From DASZYF01 sp035545535 (lineage in GTDB: Bacteria > Actinomycetota > Actinomycetes > Mycobacteriales > CAJCIY01): a stretch of DNA of 8,654 bases. How positions within the stretch are numbered: position 1 is the stretch's first letter; every line of letters starts with the position of its first letter. The position numbers and the translations under genes were made by a program. The notes beneath the pieces were generated by a model, which was not told where the DNA came from, made no database searches, and saw only the letters and a list, made by a program, of their open reading frames with translations. Location: the NCBI GenBank assembly GCA_035545535.1, contig DASZYF010000107.1:1-8654 (forward strand). Direction: 5' to 3'. This document shows, piece by piece, positions 6,243 to 8,654 of the stretch.

Positions 6243-6993
6243 CCAGTGCGGCGGCGGTCGCGAGCTCGATGATCGCGCCCCACACGTCGCCGTTCACGCC
6301 ACCGAGGCGGCGCACCGCCCGGCGACGCGCCAGGTCGCCGATGACGATGGCCGCGCCGACAGCGACCGCCGCGACGATGCGACCGCGCCGGCCCGGGTAG
6401 GCCGCGACGCCGAGCCCGAGCGCGCCGCCGATCGTCGCGACGGTCGTCACGACCATCGCGACGAACGGGACGGTGCCGCCGAAGGTTCGGCCCATCGAGC
6501 TGCCCTCGGCGACGGGGATCGACGGCTGCGCCGCGCGCACGACCGCGAGCCGTCCCGCGGCCGCCGCGATGGCGAGGGGGACGACGGCGGAGCGGCACGA
6601 CGCGAGCGCCGCGACGTCCACGACCAGCACGGCGGCGACGGCGGCGGCCCCCAGCGGGCCGACGTCGCCCTTGCGCATGATCGCCAGCGCGTCCTGGGCC
6701 GGCTTGTGCGTGGCGAGGCCGTCGGTCGTGTCGGCGAGCCCGTCGATGTGCAGGCCGCGGGTCAGCAGCCCCATCAGCGCGACCGCCACCGCGGCCCCGA
6801 GGAGCGGCGAGCCGCTCGCGTGCCGCAACCCGTACGCCGCGAAGCCGCACAGCGCCCCGAGGCCCGCACCGACGAGCGGGCTCAGGAGCAGTGCGGTGCG
6901 GGCCGCCGAGCGCGTGATCTCGTGCGGACCGCGCACGGGCGCGACCGTGAACAGCGTCAGGGAGAGCCGCACGCCGTCGAGGGGGCTAGCCAT
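6220..6993 (-). CDS. cobS: Adenosylcobinamide-GDP ribazoletransferase (cobalamin-5'-phosphate synthase)
   Basis: Integral membrane enzyme that joins adenosylcobinamide-GDP to alpha-ribazole (phosphate), completing adenosylcobalamin (5'-phosphate). It has 257 residues, typical of the family. The opening DGVRLSLTLFTVAPV (6-20) is the usual first segment. The acidic, probably Mg-binding motif is LTRGLHIDGLADTTDGL (77-93), followed by the KGDVGPLG segment (about 108-115). Several hydrophobic Ala/Leu/Val stretches are predicted membrane helices. The frame is open upstream within cobT, but the ATG at 6991-6993 is chosen because the family begins there. It overlaps the last 8 nt of cobT (the sequence GATGGCTAG holds both start and stop), which implies translational coupling. 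There is no strong Shine-Dalgarno. It is the last of the three cob genes, and its stop lies inside the convergent methyltransferase gene. Confidence 0.95.
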   Translation of the reverse strand: MASPLDGVRLSLTLFTVAPVRGPHEITRSAARTALLLSPLVGAGLGALCGFAAYGLRHASGSPLLGAAVAVALMGLLTRGLHIDGLADTTDGLATHKPAQDALAIMRKGDVGPLGAAAVAAVLVVDVAALASCRSAVVPLAIAAAAGRLAVVRAAQPSIPVAEGSSMGRTFGGTVPFVAMVVTTVATIGGALGLGVAAYPGRRGRIVAAVAVGAAIVIGDLARRRAVRRLGGVNGDVWGAIIELATAAALVTLACAR

Positions 6994-8032
6994 CGCGTTC
7001 GCTGACGCCCGCCTCACCGAACGTCGCCATCTCGGCGAGCGTCGCGATCGCCGCCCGCAGCATCGGCAACGCCAGCAGCGCACCCGTGCCCTCGCCGAGG
7101 CGCATGCGCGCATCGATCAGCGGCTCGTGCTGGAGGCGGGCCAGCGCGTGCGCCTGCGCGGGTTCGGTGGAGCGGTGCCCGGCGATCTGCCACGCGGCGC
7201 TTCCGGGCGCGATCTCGTTCGCGAGCACGGCGCACGTGCACGACACGATGCCGTCGAGGATCACCGGCGTGCGCCGCGCCGCGGCCTGCACGAGGAAGCC
7301 GGTCATCGCGGCGAAGTCGGCGCCTCCGGCGACCGCGAGCAGGCCGATCGGGTCGCGCGCGACGTTGGCGCTGCGCACCCGGCGCAACGCGTCGCGCACC
7401 GCCGCGACCTTGCGGGCCCAGCCCGCGTCGTCGATGCCGGTGCCGCGCCCGACGACGACCACCGGTTCCAGACCGCACACCGCGGCGACGATCGCGGCGG
7501 CCACCGTCGTGTTGCCGATGCCCATGTCGCCGGGGATGAGCAGGTCGGCGCCCGCGTCGATCTCCTCGTCGGCGATGCGCCGGCCCGCGGTGAACGCCGC
7601 CTCGGCCTCGTCGCGCATCAGCGCATCGGCGTGCGAGATGTCGCCGCTGCCGCGTCGCACCTTGTGCGTGCTCACCTCGGCCGGCGTCTCCGCGTCGACG
7701 CTGAGGTCGACCACGCGGACGGTCGCGCCGTTGTGCGCGGCCATGACGTTCACCGCGGCGCCGCCGGCGACGAAGTTCGCGACCATCTGCGCCGTCACGT
7801 CGGACGGGAACGCCGACACGCCGGACCCGGCTACGCCGTGGTCACCGGCGAAGACGACCACGCGCACGCGCTGCGGCTGACGGGGTGGGCAGGCGGCCTG
7901 CGTGCCCGCGAACCACACCGACAGCGCCTCGAGGCGGCCGAGCGCGCCGGGGGGCTTGGTGAGCACGTCCTGGCGCTCGGCGGCGGCGATCATCGCCTCC
8001 TCGTCGAGTCCGGGCACTGATACGGGGTCCAT
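6986..8032 (-). CDS. cobT: Nicotinate-nucleotide--dimethylbenzimidazole phosphoribosyltransferase
   Basis: Cytosolic enzyme that transfers phosphoribose from nicotinate mononucleotide to 5,6-dimethylbenzimidazole, giving alpha-ribazole 5'-phosphate for the lower ligand of B12. It has 348 residues, close to the usual 350. Visible marks are TKPPGALGRLE (25-35), VVVFAGDHGVAGSGVSAFP (about 58-76), the glycine-rich PGDMGIGNTT loop, VGRGTGIDD, the AGGADFAAMTGFL segment, and near the C-terminus RLGEGTGALLALP (311-323). E314 in that motif corresponds to the catalytic Glu317 of Salmonella CobT. The ATG at 8030-8032 has AGGA 5 nt upstream. cobU lies 73 bp upstream and cobS overlaps its end by 8 nt, giving a cobU-cobT-cobS transcript. 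No cobalamin riboswitch lies in the cobU-cobT gap. Confidence 0.97.
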   Translation of the reverse strand: MDPVSVPGLDEEAMIAAAERQDVLTKPPGALGRLEALSVWFAGTQAACPPRQPQRVRVVVFAGDHGVAGSGVSAFPSDVTAQMVANFVAGGAAVNVMAAHNGATVRVVDLSVDAETPAEVSTHKVRRGSGDISHADALMRDEAEAAFTAGRRIADEEIDAGADLLIPGDMGIGNTTVAAAIVAAVCGLEPVVVVGRGTGIDDAGWARKVAAVRDALRRVRSANVARDPIGLLAVAGGADFAAMTGFLVQAAARRTPVILDGIVSCTCAVLANEIAPGSAAWQIAGHRSTEPAQAHALARLQHEPLIDARMRLGEGTGALLALPMLRAAIATLAEMATFGEAGVSERDG

Positions 8033-8037
8033 CGCGG

Positions 8038-8041
8038 TCCT
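8038..8041 (-). promoter_or_regulatory. Ribosome binding site of cobT
   Basis: The minus strand reads AGGA, 5 nt before the cobT ATG. Independent ribosome entry at cobT fits the 73-bp gap after cobU. Confidence 0.5.
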
Positions 8042-8070
8042 GTCGTCGAGGGCGGTGCGCTGCTCTTCGG

Positions 8071-8109
8071 CGGTGCTGTCTGGCCGTGCCGTCTGGCCGT
8101 GCTGTCTAC
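8071..8109. repeat. Three tandem 13-bp repeats across the cobU 3' end
   Basis: Three adjacent 13-bp units occupy 8071-8083, 8084-8096 and 8097-8109: CGGTGCTGTCTGG, CCGTGCCGTCTGG and CCGTGCTGTCTAC on the plus strand. Neighbouring units differ at only a few positions. The third unit contains the cobU stop codon (8106-8108) and the other two lie in the cobU-cobT gap. The unit length is not a multiple of three. It looks like a small slippage-born minisatellite; a function in mRNA structure is possible but not shown. Confidence 0.8.
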
Positions 8110-8654
8110 CGCAGCCGCACGGGCGAGCCCGCGACCACGAGCCACACCTCGTCGGCGGCGGCGGCGAGGCGGGCGTTGAGGCGGCCGAGCTCGTCGGCGA
8201 ACCGCACCCCGAGCTCGGTCGCGGGGTGCACGCCGCTGCCGACCTCGTTGGTCACGAGCACGACGTGCGCGCGCGTGTCGCGCCACGCCGTCACCAGCGC
8301 ATCGGCCGTCGTGTCGTAGTCCGGCGCGGTCAGGTGGGCCGAGAGCCAGAGCGTCGCGCAGTCTACGAGGACGGTCTCGTCCGGTCCGGCCTTGTCGAGC
8401 ACGCCGGCCACGTCGGTCGTCTCGACGGTCGTCCAGCTCGCCGGCCGGCGGTCGCGGTGCACCGCGACGCGCTCCTCCCACGTCGCGTCGCCGTCGTGAC
8501 CGACACCGGTCGCGACGTACGTGACCTGCGGCTCGCCGGCCACCCGACGCTCGGCCTCGACCGACTTGCCGCTGCGCGCGCCGCCGGTGATGAGGATGCG
8601 TCGGGGCCCGCGCGGCTTGGGCGCCGGTGCGCCGACCGTCGCTCCGTCGGGCAG
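8106..8654 (-). CDS. cobU: Adenosylcobinamide kinase / adenosylcobinamide-phosphate guanylyltransferase, C-terminal part (5' end outside window)
   Basis: Bifunctional enzyme that phosphorylates adenosylcobinamide and then transfers GMP to give adenosylcobinamide-GDP. The window holds the last 182 residues. The P-loop is GGARSGKS (24-31 of the visible part). H66 in VAVHRDRRP corresponds to the guanylylated histidine of the family. LVDCATLWL and TNEVGSGVHP follow, and the end is VVAGSPVRLR. The CobU core begins at about residue 18 (RRILITGG). The frame stays open upstream through LPDGATVGAPAPKPRGP to the edge with no ATG, GTG or TTG, so the protein has an N-terminal extension. From memory, Streptomyces CobU proteins of about 400 residues carry a metallo-beta-lactamase-like domain ending in a similar PDG(T/A)T segment before the P-loop. 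This is probably the same fusion, but that domain is outside the window. It is upstream of cobT and cobS on the same strand. Confidence 0.95.
   Translation of the reverse strand: MPDGATVGAPAPKPRGPRRILITGGARSGKSVEAERRVAGEPQVTYVATGVGHDGDATWEERVAVHRDRRPASWTTVETTDVAGVLDKAGPDETVLVDCATLWLSAHLTAPDYDTTADALVTAWRDTRAHVVLVTNEVGSGVHPATELGVRFADELGRLNARLAAAADEVWLVVAGSPVRLR

Noticed and set aside
6994..7113. N-terminally longer version of cobS starting inside cobT
   Set aside because: The extra 40 residues are Arg/Cys-rich out-of-frame cobT sequence, while the ATG at 6993 matches the usual CobS N-terminus.
6473..8020. 515-codon plus-strand open frame opposite cobS and cobT
   Set aside because: Both cob genes show full catalytic motifs on the minus strand. 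The plus-strand translation has a skewed Ala/Arg/Ser composition and no domain.
8033..8105. Cobalamin riboswitch in the cobU-cobT gap
   Set aside because: The gap is 73 bp and half of it is tandem repeat. It is too short for the aptamer and no B12-box-like sequence was recognised. A riboswitch, if any, would lie upstream of cobU, outside the window.

Overview
The window is chromosomal DNA from a very GC-rich bacterium, almost certainly an actinobacterium. The G+C content looks like 70% or more, GTG starts are common, several genes carry a TANNNT box exactly 6 nt before the start codon (a leaderless layout), and the gene set is typical of that phylum. I cannot name the genus. The neighbourhood pepA / gcvT / cobS-cobT next to a 2-oxoacid dehydrogenase E2 gene recalls, from memory, the M. 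tuberculosis block cobT-cobS-ilvE-gcvT-pepB-dlaT. This suggests an ancestral, vertically inherited housekeeping region rather than an island. I saw no transposase, integrase, tRNA, rRNA, CRISPR array or phage gene.

Layout. (1) 1-1709, minus strand: lpd followed 33 nt later by the start of an E2 acyltransferase gene (sucB/dlaT type), cut by the window edge. They form a lipoyl-enzyme operon. (2) 1806-2153, plus strand: a small uncharacterised protein divergent from lpd, whose stop codon interlocks with that of pepA. (3) 2150-3694, minus strand: pepA, an M17 leucyl aminopeptidase. (4) 3770-6242, plus strand: gcvT (glycine cleavage T-protein), a 2-Cys glutathione-peroxidase-family peroxidase, and a class I SAM methyltransferase. 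(5) 6220-8654, minus strand: cobS, cobT and the 3' part of cobU, the late nucleotide-loop assembly steps of cobalamin synthesis, transcribed in the order cobU-cobT-cobS. cobU runs off the window edge.

How the genes work together. CobU activates adenosylcobinamide to its GDP form. CobT makes alpha-ribazole phosphate from nicotinate mononucleotide and dimethylbenzimidazole. CobS joins the two products in the membrane. Lpd reoxidises the lipoyl groups of E2 complexes and also serves as L-protein of the glycine cleavage system, so lpd and gcvT have a functional link; gcvP and gcvH are not in the window.

The window is gene-dense, with no intergenic gap above 100 bp, and is mostly ordinary core metabolism. 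I found no convincing undescribed system. The points most worth a second look are: an in-frame N-terminal extension of CobU that fits a metallo-beta-lactamase-like/CobU fusion; three starts with an identical leaderless promoter geometry; a 3 x 13-bp tandem repeat running over the cobU stop codon; two convergent gene pairs that overlap at their stops; and the small uncharacterised protein beside lpd.
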